17,355 nucleotides of DNA, taken from positions 1-17,355 of the forward strand of contig JAEDLR010000043.1 in NCBI GenBank assembly GCA_016295145.1, read 5' to 3'. A program made the position numbers and the translations under genes. Under the pieces are notes generated by a model. The model was not told the origin of the DNA. It worked only from the letters and a program-made list of their open reading frames with translations, and did not search any database. The stretch is from Oscillospiraceae bacterium. Its GTDB lineage: Bacteria; Bacillota; Clostridia; Oscillospirales; Ruminococcaceae. Shown one piece after another: positions 6,838 through 14,678 of this stretch (position 1 is the first letter of the stretch; every line of letters begins with the position of its first letter).

Positions 6838-6964
6838 GAAATCTGCACAGGCTTTGAAAGCGGTACCGCTGCTGGTATGCTATCATACGAACAGCGTGCA
6901 AATCGCTGAATACATAAGGCAAGGAATCCCTGAAAATTGCTGTCAGCCATTGGAGCGTTTATGA
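6836..6964 (+). CDS. Possible 42-codon leader ORF upstream of sfsA
   Basis: The ORF begins MKSAQALKAVPLLV and ends PLERL. Its stop TGA (6962-6964) overlaps the sfsA start as ATGA, an arrangement typical of translational coupling. There is an in-frame stop just upstream at 6821-6823. No good ribosome-binding site precedes the ATG, which sits at the edge of a stem-loop, and the sequence is not recognised. An open frame of this length is not rare by chance, so it remains a candidate only. Confidence 0.25.
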   Translation: MKSAQALKAVPLLVCYHTNSVQIAEYIRQGIPENCCQPLERL

Positions 6965-7668
6965 AGTACGAAAAAGTAGTTTCTGCAAAATTCATTGCAA
7001 GGGTGAACCGCTTTGTTGCAAAGGTTCTGCTCAACGGAGAGGAAGTATCCGTCCATGTAAAAAATACAGGGCGGTGCCGGGAATTGCTGATTCCCGATTC
7101 TGACGTATATCTGGAAGATTTTAGCTACCGACAGGGAAAACGCAAATTGCTGTATGACCTGATCGCCGTCAGAAAAGGGGAGCTCTTAATCAATATGGAT
7201 TCTCAAGCACCCAATAAGGTGGCAGGAGAATCCATGAAAAACGGGAGCATTTCCTTGCCCGAGATGTCTGCATTGACGGTGATTCGTCCGGAACAGGTAT
7301 ACGGCGATTCACGCTTCGATTTTTATATTGAGGACGAAAACGGTGAAAAGGGCTATGTGGAAGTCAAGGGAGTGACGCTTGAAAATGAAAGGGTAGCTTC
7401 CTTTCCTGATGCACCTACCGAGCGGGGTGTAAAGCATATCCATGGGCTTGTCAGTGCGAAGGAAAACGGATATCATAGCTATATGCTGTTTGTGATTCAG
7501 ATGGAAGGCATGAGAAAGCTGATACCCAATGATGTGACACATCGGCAATTTGGTGAAACATTGCGATATGCGGCTGAAAGGGGCGTACACATTCTTGCCT
7601 ACGCGTGTGCGGTGACACCTGACAGTCTGAAAATCACAAACACTGTGCCCATCGCACTGAACGGGTAA
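6961..7668 (+). CDS. sfsA: SfsA-family protein (sugar fermentation stimulation / nuclease homologue)
   Basis: A 235-residue protein, the usual SfsA length. The family signatures are clear: HVKNTGRCRELLIP (~32-45), SRFDFYIED (~117-125), GYVEVKGVTLE (~131-141) and FPDAPTERGVKHIHGL (~148-163). Asp120 with Glu134-x-Lys136 has the spacing of a PD-(D/E)XK nuclease core, and the N-terminal part fits an OB-like nucleic-acid-binding fold. In E. coli SfsA was first described as a regulator of maltose use; the cellular role remains unclear. The start at 6961 follows TTGGAG (6950-6955). The frame is open from a TTG at 6937, which lacks support. It has its own promoter and converges on the ANTAR gene with 32 bp between the stop codons. 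Confidence 0.92.
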   Translation: MKYEKVVSAKFIARVNRFVAKVLLNGEEVSVHVKNTGRCRELLIPDSDVYLEDFSYRQGKRKLLYDLIAVRKGELLINMDSQAPNKVAGESMKNGSISLPEMSALTVIRPEQVYGDSRFDFYIEDENGEKGYVEVKGVTLENERVASFPDAPTERGVKHIHGLVSAKENGYHSYMLFVIQMEGMRKLIPNDVTHRQFGETLRYAAERGVHILAYACAVTPDSLKITNTVPIALNG

Positions 7669-7696
7669 TGCTTTTTTCCCGGGGTGCGGTGGGCAC
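7645..7696. terminator. Inverted repeat at the sfsA / ANTAR convergent junction
   Basis: GTGCCCATCGCAC (7645-7657) faces GTGCGGTGGGCAC (7684-7696), a 13-bp stem with one G-U type pair. An inner CGGG/CCCG pairing and a T6 run lie in the loop. It includes the last sfsA codons. Neither side has a classical U-tract after the outer stem, so terminator function is a guess; it could also be an mRNA 3'-end stabiliser. Confidence 0.4.
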
Positions 7697-7700
7697 TGCC

Positions 7701-8285
7701 TTATGAGTAGGTTTGTATGATTCTTTCTGCGACTTCGCGCTTTGGGACACAGGAATCCATCGCCTGCTTTTCGATATAGCGGTGCGCCTCCGGCTCTGTC
7801 ATGTGCAATTGGCTGACAAGCAGCAATTTTGCCCGGTTGACAATGCGGATCTCCTCCATGCGTTCTTCCACCGATAAGGTTTTCTTTTCCAACTTGCGGA
7901 GTCTTTCTCTTGCGCTGGCAAGCCACCCCAGTGCCTGTGCCATAATCATTCTTGAGGTTGGCTTTTGAAGCGTAAAAACACCGTGAGAAACTACCTTGCT
8001 ATGCATCTCAGCGTGCACTTCTGTGCGGGCGAGTAGCAGAACTACGGTGGTCATAGAACGGCAGCAGTCAATGGCAAATCGAGTGCCGTTATCGTCCGGC
8101 AGGGGGGAGTTAATAATGACAAAATCAAAGCTGCGTTCGGAAAATTTTCTTTTTGCCTCACTGATATTCGGGGTGAAACAAACCGGCTGATAAGACGAGG
8201 GTGGTAACTGTTCCAGCAAAGCGTGATTGAAAGCTTGCGATGACGAAACCACAAGCACGCTGTATATCCTTTCTTCTAAGCCCAT
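7701..8285 (-). CDS. ANTAR-domain antiterminator with a degenerate receiver domain
   Basis: A 194-residue protein with an N-terminal receiver-like domain (~5-120), a coiled-coil linker (~122-140) and a C-terminal ANTAR domain (~137-192; EERMEEIRIVNRAKLLLV, YIEKQAMD, AERIIQTY). ANTAR proteins bind paired RNA hairpins in mRNA leaders and prevent termination, commonly for nitrogen genes. The receiver looks non-phosphorylatable: the acceptor Asp is Asn59 in FVIINSPLPDDNG, and the N-terminal acidic pair is Ser-Ser in LVVSSSQ, although Lys108 in LQKPTS is kept. Control may therefore come from a ligand or partner protein. It is the last gene of the nitrogen operon, 29 bp after glnA, so it may feed back on that operon or on the divergent glnN leader. 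Its RNA targets were not identified. Confidence 0.88.
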   Translation of the reverse strand: MGLEERIYSVLVVSSSQAFNHALLEQLPPSSYQPVCFTPNISEAKRKFSERSFDFVIINSPLPDDNGTRFAIDCCRSMTTVVLLLARTEVHAEMHSKVVSHGVFTLQKPTSRMIMAQALGWLASARERLRKLEKKTLSVEERMEEIRIVNRAKLLLVSQLHMTEPEAHRYIEKQAMDSCVPKREVAERIIQTYS

Positions 8286-8314
8286 TTGCCACCACTTCTT
8301 TCAGGTCAGTATCG

Positions 8315-9529
8315 TTATTTTTGATTGCAGTAAATCTGAAGCACCTTTTCCGGAATATGTGCCTTGATAAAATCACTGTTTCTGGCGATCTCGCAAGCCT
8401 CTTTTAAGGTTCGCGGGAGCCTCCGGAACTGTTTGAGCGTTTCTTCATCGGCATGGAAAAGGTTGATATCCGCTGCGGGCATCAGTTCCGTTTTGTTTTT
8501 GAGCCCTTCCAGAGCCGCATAAATTACAAGCGCAAAGGCAATGTAAGGATTTGCGGAAGGATCAGGAGAACGAAGTTCTGCGCGCAATTTTGATTCAGGC
8601 GATGCCGGAACACGAACAAGCTGAGATCGGTTTTCTCTTGACCATGACACATATGCCGGTGCTTTGTTTTCGCCAAAACGAGCATAGGAATTTTCCGTTG
8701 GATTGAGAAAAGCCGTCATTTCGCAGATACGATTTAGTACACCTGCCATCATGTAGTGCATATCTGTTATGTTGTTTCTCGGCATAACCGAAACATTGAT
8801 GTGAAAGCCATTGCCGGGTTGATGCGCAATAGGCTTCGGGGAAAAATCCACATAAAGCCCATTGGGACGGGCAACTGCCCTTACAACCGTCTGGAAAGTC
8901 ATTGTGTTATCAGCGGCAGAAAGGGGCTCCGAATAACGGAAATCGACTTCATTCTGACCGGGACCTTCTTCGTGATGGGAACACTCCGGCTTGATCCCCA
9001 TTTGTTCCAGCGTCAGGCAGATCTCGCGGCGAATGTTTTCGCCGCGGTCGTCGGGTGCCAGATCCATATACCCTGCTTCATCATAGGGAATGTTTGTGGC
9101 CTTTCCGTCCTCATCTAGCCAAAACAGATAAAATTCCTGTTCTGCGCCAAAGACAAAGGAGTATCCCTCTTTTTGCGCATCAGCAACGGCTTTTCGAAGG
9201 AGGCTTCTGGAATCACACTCAAAAGGCGTACCGTCAGGGTAGGTGATATGCGTAAACATTCGTACAACCTTACCGTGTTCCGGTCGCCACGGGAGCAGCA
9301 TCAGTGTTTCCGGATCGGGATGCAAAAGCAGATCGGAGTAGGTTTCATCACCAAAACCCGCAATTGCTGAAGCATCAAACGCTATGCCGTATTCAAAAGC
9401 GCGAGAAAGCTCCGAAGGCATAATTGCGATATTTTTTTGTTTGCCAAATACATCACAGAAAGCAAGACGAATGAATTTTACATCTTCTTCCTGCACATAC
9501 TGCATAACCTCGTCCTTTGAATACTTCAT
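8315..9529 (-). CDS. glnA: Type I glutamine synthetase (short form)
   Basis: This 404-residue enzyme makes glutamine from glutamate, ammonia and ATP, normally as a cytoplasmic dodecamer. The N-terminal beta-grasp domain is at ~15-95. The catalytic domain shows GAEQEFYLF (Glu130, Glu132), HHEEGPGQNEVDF (Glu187, Glu194), GNGFHINVS (His243), NSYARF (Arg284), RSQLVRVP (Arg306) and AELRSPDPSANPY (Glu318, Arg320). It is about 40 residues shorter than typical GSI, mostly in surface segments, and has no adenylylation-loop signature. Lys289 appears to replace the Glu (B. subtilis Glu304) involved in glutamine feedback, judged by eye. The ATG at 9529 follows GAGG (9542-9539), 18 bp after the GXGXG gene. 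It is co-transcribed with glutamate synthase genes, which is consistent with a GS-GOGAT cycle. Confidence 0.93.
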   Translation of the reverse strand: MKYSKDEVMQYVQEEDVKFIRLAFCDVFGKQKNIAIMPSELSRAFEYGIAFDASAIAGFGDETYSDLLLHPDPETLMLLPWRPEHGKVVRMFTHITYPDGTPFECDSRSLLRKAVADAQKEGYSFVFGAEQEFYLFWLDEDGKATNIPYDEAGYMDLAPDDRGENIRREICLTLEQMGIKPECSHHEEGPGQNEVDFRYSEPLSAADNTMTFQTVVRAVARPNGLYVDFSPKPIAHQPGNGFHINVSVMPRNNITDMHYMMAGVLNRICEMTAFLNPTENSYARFGENKAPAYVSWSRENRSQLVRVPASPESKLRAELRSPDPSANPYIAFALVIYAALEGLKNKTELMPAADINLFHADEETLKQFRRLPRTLKEACEIARNSDFIKAHIPEKVLQIYCNQK

Positions 9530-9547
9530 AAGCGATACCTCTTTTCT

Positions 9548-10267
9548 TTAATTGGCTACATACATCTGCTGATACGGATTTTTGCTGTCCGGTGTTGCGA
9601 CGGTAAACGGTGTGTTCAGTATCGTATCCTGCGGGATGCCAAATATTGCTGCATACTCGGCAAGCTGCTTTTGGATGCACTTCATATCATCCTCGGTTGC
9701 AGTTCTAAGGCAAATGTTGTGCGGAAAAGCACTTTTTGGCGGTTCGCCTCGGAAATAGATCTTACCGCCATGCATTCCCGTACAGGGGAAATTGCTGACA
9801 AGTTTGCCGTTTGTGCCCAAGCCCAACACGATAATGATGCCGCCCGCCTGATATTCGCCCAAGAAGCTGCCTGCGGAGCCACCGATGATCATCAGCGGGA
9901 TTTTTTCCTTATACGCTTTCATGTGAATGCCGGCTCTGTAGCCTGCGTTGCCTTGAATGTAGATCTTTCCGCCGCGCATTGCATATCCTGCGGCATCACC
10001 GATATTTCCGTGGATGATTATTTCGCCGTCATTCATGGTATCACCAACAGCGTCCTGTGCATTGCCGTTCACCGTTATGGAGGCACCGTTGAGATAAGCA
10101 CCCAGTGCATTTCCGGGGATCCCGTGAATCGTAATTTTTTTATCCTTCATACCGGAGGCAATGAACCGTTGACCCAGGCAACCTGTCAGTGTTACTTCTG
10201 TCTCACTGTTACGCAGCTTCTCATTCAAAGCATCAAATGCAAGACCTGTTACATCTACCGTCATCAT
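9548..10267 (-). CDS. Glutamate synthase GXGXG-domain protein (GltB domain 3)
   Basis: A 239-residue stand-alone version of the C-terminal domain of large glutamate synthase subunits, also related to formylmethanofuran dehydrogenase subunit C. The right-handed beta-helix repeats are visible at ~46-116 as recurring G-N-x-x-x-x-x-G turns (GIPGNALGAYLNG, GNAQDAVGDTMNDG, GNIGDAAGYAMRGG, GNAGYRAGIHM). In one-piece GltB this domain is structural, packing between the amidotransferase and FMN domains. Two adjacent ATGs (10267 and 10264) are possible. GGAGG lies inside the end of the preceding gene, whose stop codon is one base away, so the two are translationally coupled. The frame runs on to 10348 only as overlap with that upstream gene. 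Confidence 0.9.
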   Translation of the reverse strand: MMTVDVTGLAFDALNEKLRNSETEVTLTGCLGQRFIASGMKDKKITIHGIPGNALGAYLNGASITVNGNAQDAVGDTMNDGEIIIHGNIGDAAGYAMRGGKIYIQGNAGYRAGIHMKAYKEKIPLMIIGGSAGSFLGEYQAGGIIIVLGLGTNGKLVSNFPCTGMHGGKIYFRGEPPKSAFPHNICLRTATEDDMKCIQKQLAEYAAIFGIPQDTILNTPFTVATPDSKNPYQQMYVAN

Positions 10268-10268
10268 A

Positions 10269-11516
10269 TTATACCACACCTCCAAATTTTTTTCTACGGG
10301 TTTCAGCAGAAAATGCAAAATAATTTGGATCTTTTTGCAGACTTTCAAAATCCAGCGTATGCAAAGGGGTCATTTCACGGATCAGAGCAGTGTAAATACC
10401 GCCACCTAACACGTCACCAATCAGGATGTAACCCTTCAACGCATCGTCCTGCACAAAGAATTTCCGAGTTCCCTTTTCGGATTTATCGCATAGAACCTGA
10501 CCGCCGTCTTTTTCCGCAACATAGTTTCCGGCGGTCATGATATGCAGCCCCATCAGTCCGATGGAGTTCATGGGGATGGCATTGTCAAATTCTTTTTCAC
10601 CGCCTGCCATATTCACACCAGCAGTAAAACCACCCATATAGGCGTTCGGAAGCAACGCAAGCACACGGTTTTTGCCGATGGATAGGTCATAGCCCTCAGA
10701 GCAGTCACCTGCGGCATAAATATCTGGAATGCTGGACTGCATTTTCGTATTTACCACAATACCGCGATTGACCTCGCCGCCGATATCTGCAACAAGAGAT
10801 GTATTCGGACGAACGCCAACTGCCATAACCAAAATATCAAAGGGGATTTGTCTGCCGCTTTGCATCTCGGCAGTATGTTGTGCAAAGGATTTCACACTGT
10901 CTCCCATGAGGAATTCGATGCCGTTGTGTTCCAGATGTGCTTGAACGGCGGGTGCAGTATCGGCATCCAGAATGCTGGAGAGGATATTGTCAGCCAGATC
11001 ACAAACCGTGATTTTACCGACTCGCCCCTGTAAGCCCTCTGCACACTTGAGCCCGATGAGACCGGCACCGATAATCAATACGCGGGATGTGCTGCAAATC
11101 GCTTGTTCCAGACTGAATGTATCATCCAGTGTCATAAAAGAAAAACGGTTTTTTACAGTTTCAATGCCATCAAAACGAGGTACAAAGGGAGAAGATCCGC
11201 TTGCCACAAGCAGCTTGCTGTATGGTATTTTTTGACCGCTTGCAAGGGTTACTGTATGTTCCTTTTGGTCAATCTGATTGGCAGTTTCGCCGTAAATCAC
11301 TTTACAGCCGTTGTCATTGTAAAACGATTCGCTGCGGTAGTGCATTCGTTCAAGATTCGTTTTCCCCTGCAAATAGTATGAGATCAAGGGGCGACAATAA
11401 ACGGGATATTTTTCACCGGAAATGACCGTGATGGGCGTATGTTTGTCCACTGTGCGGATGCCCTCAATGCAACCGGCAGCGGCAACTCCGTTGCCAACAA
11501 TTACATATTGTTCCAT
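10269..11516 (-). CDS. FAD/NAD(P)-dependent oxidoreductase, likely electron-input subunit of glutamate synthase
   Basis: A 415-residue pyridine-nucleotide-disulfide-type flavoprotein without a visible redox CxxxxC pair. The FAD dinucleotide-binding motif is at ~4-18 (YVIVGNGVAAAG), the NAD(P) Rossmann motif at ~145-160 (VLIIGAGLIGLKCAEGL) and the second FAD motif at ~266-273 (IYAAGDCSE). The C-terminal part resembles NADH-dependent nitrite reductase or rubredoxin reductase-type proteins. Its position between the Fe-S protein and the GXGXG protein suggests it takes electrons from NAD(P)H for the FMN subunit. The start is chosen at the ATG at 11516, preceded at good distance by AAAGGTG. A GTG at 11525, overlapping the previous stop, is an alternative. 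Confidence 0.88.
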   Translation of the reverse strand: MEQYVIVGNGVAAAGCIEGIRTVDKHTPITVISGEKYPVYCRPLISYYLQGKTNLERMHYRSESFYNDNGCKVIYGETANQIDQKEHTVTLASGQKIPYSKLLVASGSSPFVPRFDGIETVKNRFSFMTLDDTFSLEQAICSTSRVLIIGAGLIGLKCAEGLQGRVGKITVCDLADNILSSILDADTAPAVQAHLEHNGIEFLMGDSVKSFAQHTAEMQSGRQIPFDILVMAVGVRPNTSLVADIGGEVNRGIVVNTKMQSSIPDIYAAGDCSEGYDLSIGKNRVLALLPNAYMGGFTAGVNMAGGEKEFDNAIPMNSIGLMGLHIMTAGNYVAEKDGGQVLCDKSEKGTRKFFVQDDALKGYILIGDVLGGGIYTALIREMTPLHTLDFESLQKDPNYFAFSAETRRKKFGGVV

Positions 11517-11521
11517 TGCCT

Positions 11522-11950
11522 TCACCTTTCTTCATAAACGATGGCTCTGTTGGGGCAACCGCTGACACAAGCAGGTTCGCCGCAAGCGTTGTCAAGACAC
11601 AATTCACATTTGGTGGCAGTTCCGTTCTGGCTGATAGAAAGCGAGCCGTAGGGGCAAACCATAATGCAGCTATAGCAGCCGACACATTTTGTCTTGTCGA
11701 TGCACACACGCCCGTTGTCAATATGCAGCGCACCGGAAATGCAGGCTTTTACGCACAAAGGATCTTCACAGTGACGGCAGGAAACAGCAAAGTGAACTTG
11801 ATCGTCTCCGTTCACATGGATATTGGGGAAAATCTTCTTTCCTTTCAAGGCGGCTGCCATGTTCTTCATGCCCGAATTGGCAAAAGCACAGTTATACTCG
11901 CAAAGATGGCAGCCAAGGCACCATTCTTCATTTACAAAAACTCGTTTCAT
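11522..11950 (-). CDS. Four-cluster 4Fe-4S ferredoxin-type electron-transfer subunit
   Basis: A 142-residue protein with 17 Cys outside one stray residue, arranged in four groups: 11/14/17/21, 58/61/66/70, 89/92/95/99 and 115/118/123/128/132. This is the HycB/CooF/DmsB-like pattern that holds up to four 4Fe-4S clusters in a relay. It has no signal peptide and should act in the cytoplasm. Between the FMN glutamate synthase and the flavoprotein genes, it plausibly carries electrons between them. This inference rests on context, since ferredoxin subunits of this kind serve many partners. The ATG at 11950 lies 3 bp after the upstream stop, with GGGGGA inside the end of that gene. Confidence 0.9.
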   Translation of the reverse strand: MKRVFVNEEWCLGCHLCEYNCAFANSGMKNMAAALKGKKIFPNIHVNGDDQVHFAVSCRHCEDPLCVKACISGALHIDNGRVCIDKTKCVGCYSCIMVCPYGSLSISQNGTATKCELCLDNACGEPACVSGCPNRAIVYEER

Positions 11951-11953
11951 TGT

Positions 11954-13456
11954 TTATTCCCCCGCGTGCGAAATACCAAGTATTTCAAGTTCCTTATCCG
12001 TCAGCCCAATACCGCGAAGCATTAACCGGTTGCCTTTCAGCGCTTCAATGGAGTTGATACCCATACCGCCCATCAGCTCCTTGATCTCATGCCGCCAAGC
12101 CGTCATCAGATTGACAAGATGTTCTTTGCCGATTTCGGGGTTCAGGCGTTTTACCAGTTCGGGTCTTTGGGTTGCGATGCCCCAATTGCATTTACCGGTA
12201 TGGCAGGTACGGCACTGATGGCAACCCAAGGCAAGCAGTGCTGCCATGGCAACATAACAGGCATCTGCGCCCAGCGCAACCGCTTTGATAACATCTGCCG
12301 CAGAACGGATACTGCCACCGACTACAAGGGATACATTGTTGCGGATGCCCTCGTCACGGAGTCTTTTATCCACAGCAGCCAAAGCCAGTTCTATGGGAAT
12401 ACCCACATTATCACGAATCCTTGTGGGTGCAGCACCGGTGCCCCCGCGGAAACCGTCGATGGCAATGATATCTGCACCGCTTCGGGCAATACCGCTGGCA
12501 ATTGCCGCGATATTGTGAACCGCCGCCACCTTTACAATAATCGGCTTTTTGTATTCGGTTGCTTCTTTTAGGGAGTATACAAGCTGCCGCAGATCCTCAA
12601 TGGAATAAATGTCGTGGTGGGGTGCAGGGGAGATCGCATCGCTGCCTTCCGGAATCATACGAGTACGGGACACATCACCAACGATCTTGGCACCGGGCAA
12701 ATGTCCGCCGATACCGGGCTTTGCGCCCTGCCCCATTTTGATTTCAATGGCGGCACCTGCGTTCAGATACTCTTCATGCACACCAAAACGTCCGGAGGCT
12801 ACCTGCACAATGGTGTTTTCACCGTAGACATAGAAATCTTCATGAAGTCCGCCTTCGCCGGTGTTATAGTAGATGCCCAGTTCCTGGGCTGCGGTTGCGA
12901 GAGATTTATGCGCGTTGTAGCTGATAGAACCGTAGCTCATAGCCGAAAACATCACAGGCATGGAAAGCTGCAACTGGGGAGCAAGGTCAAATTTGATTCT
13001 GCCCTCTGCATCGCGCTCGATTTTGCTTGGCTTTTTGCCAAGAAATACTCTTGTTTCCATCGGCTCACGCAATGGGTCAATGGATGGATTTGTGACCTGC
13101 GAAGCGTTGATCAGGATCTTGTCCCAATACACAGGAAATGGCTTTGGGTTGCCCATGGAGGACAGCAGCACACCGCCGGACGCTGCCTGTTTGTAGATTT
13201 CCTTGATGGTGTCTTCCTGCCAGTTTGCGTTTTCTCTGAAATTACAATTGCTCTTTACAATCTTGAGCGCCCTTGTGGGACAAAGGCTGACGCACCGTTG
13301 ACAGTCTACACATTTGGTTTCATCGGCAAGCATACGGCCCGTTTCGCTGTCAAAGGAATGCACTTCATTTGCACATTGTCTTTCACATACACGGCAGGCA
13401 ATGCATCTGTCGGTATTTCGTACGACTTCAAATTCAGGATAAAACAGCGTAGCCAT
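11954..13456 (-). CDS. gltB: Glutamate synthase, FMN-binding central domain with N-terminal ferredoxin domain
   Basis: A 500-residue protein that carries out the synthase half-reaction, reductively combining 2-oxoglutarate with ammonia to give glutamate. The N-terminal ferredoxin domain has two 4Fe-4S motifs (Cys18/21/24/28 and Cys49/52/55/59). The FMN-binding TIM barrel follows (~130-460), with FSAMSYGSIS, GEGGLHEDF, GQGAKPGIGGHLPG, IDGFRGGTGAAPT and VVGGSIRSAADV. A Cys cluster at 412-423 (CHQCRTCHTGKC) fits the 3Fe-4S site of glutamate synthases. This is the archaeal-type, split arrangement, in which the amidotransferase, FMN and GXGXG domains are separate genes. The ATG at 13456 shares a base with the upstream stop (TGATG) and follows AAGGAAGG. 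Confidence 0.93.
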   Translation of the reverse strand: MATLFYPEFEVVRNTDRCIACRVCERQCANEVHSFDSETGRMLADETKCVDCQRCVSLCPTRALKIVKSNCNFRENANWQEDTIKEIYKQAASGGVLLSSMGNPKPFPVYWDKILINASQVTNPSIDPLREPMETRVFLGKKPSKIERDAEGRIKFDLAPQLQLSMPVMFSAMSYGSISYNAHKSLATAAQELGIYYNTGEGGLHEDFYVYGENTIVQVASGRFGVHEEYLNAGAAIEIKMGQGAKPGIGGHLPGAKIVGDVSRTRMIPEGSDAISPAPHHDIYSIEDLRQLVYSLKEATEYKKPIIVKVAAVHNIAAIASGIARSGADIIAIDGFRGGTGAAPTRIRDNVGIPIELALAAVDKRLRDEGIRNNVSLVVGGSIRSAADVIKAVALGADACYVAMAALLALGCHQCRTCHTGKCNWGIATQRPELVKRLNPEIGKEHLVNLMTAWRHEIKELMGGMGINSIEALKGNRLMLRGIGLTDKELEILGISHAGE

Positions 13457-14553
13457 CAAAAAGCACCTTCCTTCACTGTAATAATCACAGGCTCGCCGCC
13501 TGCGGGGGCATATATGTTTTCTGCATCGGGTTCCATGACACGAATTGCAGCCTCTTCACTGGCAATAAAGACCTTATCGTTCTTTTCTCCCACTACCATA
13601 GAGCGAAGCTTTAAGCGATCGTTCAGAGCCATCAGTCCGCCGTTAAAGCCAAATACGATCGAGAACGGGCCGGTGATCAGCAAGCTTGGGAACACAGTGC
13701 GCAGATATTCGTGCTTTTGCTTATCGTACAGATCGGTCTTATGCTTAATGGTACTCCAGAACGGTGCCGCGATGACGCTTGCAGCCTCACCGAGAGAGAG
13801 CTTCTGTACACGAACCAGATAATCCATAATGTAGGTAATGACCTCGGTATCGGTTTGGAGGGTGCATTTATATCCGAACATCTCAATGAAACGGCGGTTG
13901 GCATCATATGATGAAATCTCGCCGTTGTGTACAATAGAATAATCCAGCAGCGTAAACGGATGCGCGCCGCCCCACCAACCGGGCGTATTCGTCGGATATC
14001 TGCCGTGGGCAGTCCAGGAATACCCCTCGTACTCATCCAGCTTATAGAAAACGCCTACATCCTCAGGGAAACCGACCGCCTTGAACGCTCCCATGTTTTT
14101 ACCGCTGGAAAATACAAAGGAACCGGGCATTTCGCAGTTGATCTTCATCACCGTGCGTGCAACATATTCCTTTTCATCCAACTGGAGATTGTGTAGCTGC
14201 GATTTTAGCGGCGCAACAAAGTAACGCCAGATCACCGGCTCATCGGTAATGGCAGGGATCTTTCTTGTGGGCATGATCTCGCTCTTTACGATCTCAAAGC
14301 GTTCCTTCAGAAATGTTTCACATTCTTTACGGGTGGTTCTGTCATTAAAAAACATATGCAGTGCGTAGAATTCCTTGTATTCGGGGTAGATACCGTATGC
14401 CGCAAATCCACCGCCCAGACCGTTGGAACGATCATGCATCGGTTTCATAGACGCAACGATTTTTTCGCCGGTCATTCTGTTTCCGTCTTTTGATATCACC
14501 GCAGCGATAGCACAGCCGGATGGGATTCTTACTTGACCTTCAATGCAGTTCAT
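13456..14553 (-). CDS. Glutamate synthase class II glutamine amidotransferase subunit (GltB domain 1)
   Basis: A 365-residue Ntn-type glutaminase that releases ammonia from glutamine for the synthase. The probable nucleophile is Cys14 in PSGCAIAAV, implying removal of a 13-residue propeptide rather than Met alone. Other class II features: DRSNGLGGGFAAYG (41-54), Arg185 in HGRYPTNTPG, Asn210-Gly211 in VHNGEI and Asp235 in TDTEV. The start at 14553 follows AAAGGAAAA. The open frame to 14607 would run back through the leader hairpin. It is the first gene of the seven-gene nitrogen operon, downstream of a consensus promoter and a terminator-like hairpin. Confidence 0.92.
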   Translation of the reverse strand: MNCIEGQVRIPSGCAIAAVISKDGNRMTGEKIVASMKPMHDRSNGLGGGFAAYGIYPEYKEFYALHMFFNDRTTRKECETFLKERFEIVKSEIMPTRKIPAITDEPVIWRYFVAPLKSQLHNLQLDEKEYVARTVMKINCEMPGSFVFSSGKNMGAFKAVGFPEDVGVFYKLDEYEGYSWTAHGRYPTNTPGWWGGAHPFTLLDYSIVHNGEISSYDANRRFIEMFGYKCTLQTDTEVITYIMDYLVRVQKLSLGEAASVIAAPFWSTIKHKTDLYDKQKHEYLRTVFPSLLITGPFSIVFGFNGGLMALNDRLKLRSMVVGEKNDKVFIASEEAAIRVMEPDAENIYAPAGGEPVIITVKEGAF

Positions 14554-14579
14554 AACGATTTTCCTTTCCGGTATAGAAT

Positions 14580-14635
14580 AAAAAGAAAGGCGTTCATTTT
14601 GGCACAAATTGCTTCGTGCTAAAATGAACGCCTTT
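14580..14635 (-). terminator. Terminator-like hairpin in the glutamate synthase operon leader (possible attenuator)
   Basis: On the - strand AAAGGCGTTCATTTT (14635-14621) pairs with AAAATGAACGCCTTT (14600-14586), 15 bp. After one A-C mismatch, GCACGAA/TTTGTGC adds 7 bp closed by a GCAA tetraloop. CTTTTTATT follows at once. The hairpin starts about 8 nt after the predicted transcription start and ends ~30 nt before the start codon. It could terminate transcription early or protect the 5' end. Confidence 0.65.
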
Positions 14636-14649
14636 GCTCATCGCAGTGT

Positions 14650-14678
14650 ATTATACCACAGAAAGAATCGTTTGTCAA
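14650..14678 (-). promoter_or_regulatory. Sigma-A promoter of the glutamate synthase operon
   Basis: TTGACA (14678-14673) and TATAAT (14655-14650) are perfect, with a 17-bp spacer ending in GTGG. GCACTTTC lies just upstream (14689-14682). The start site should be near 14643. Confidence 0.9.

Noticed and set aside
10268..10278. GTGGTATAAT on the minus strand at the start of the GXGXG gene, identical to the -10 of other promoters here
   Set aside because: The -35 at 17 bp is only TAGAAA, and the start site would fall inside the GXGXG coding region. TATAATATG is explained by the stop codon and start codon of adjacent genes.
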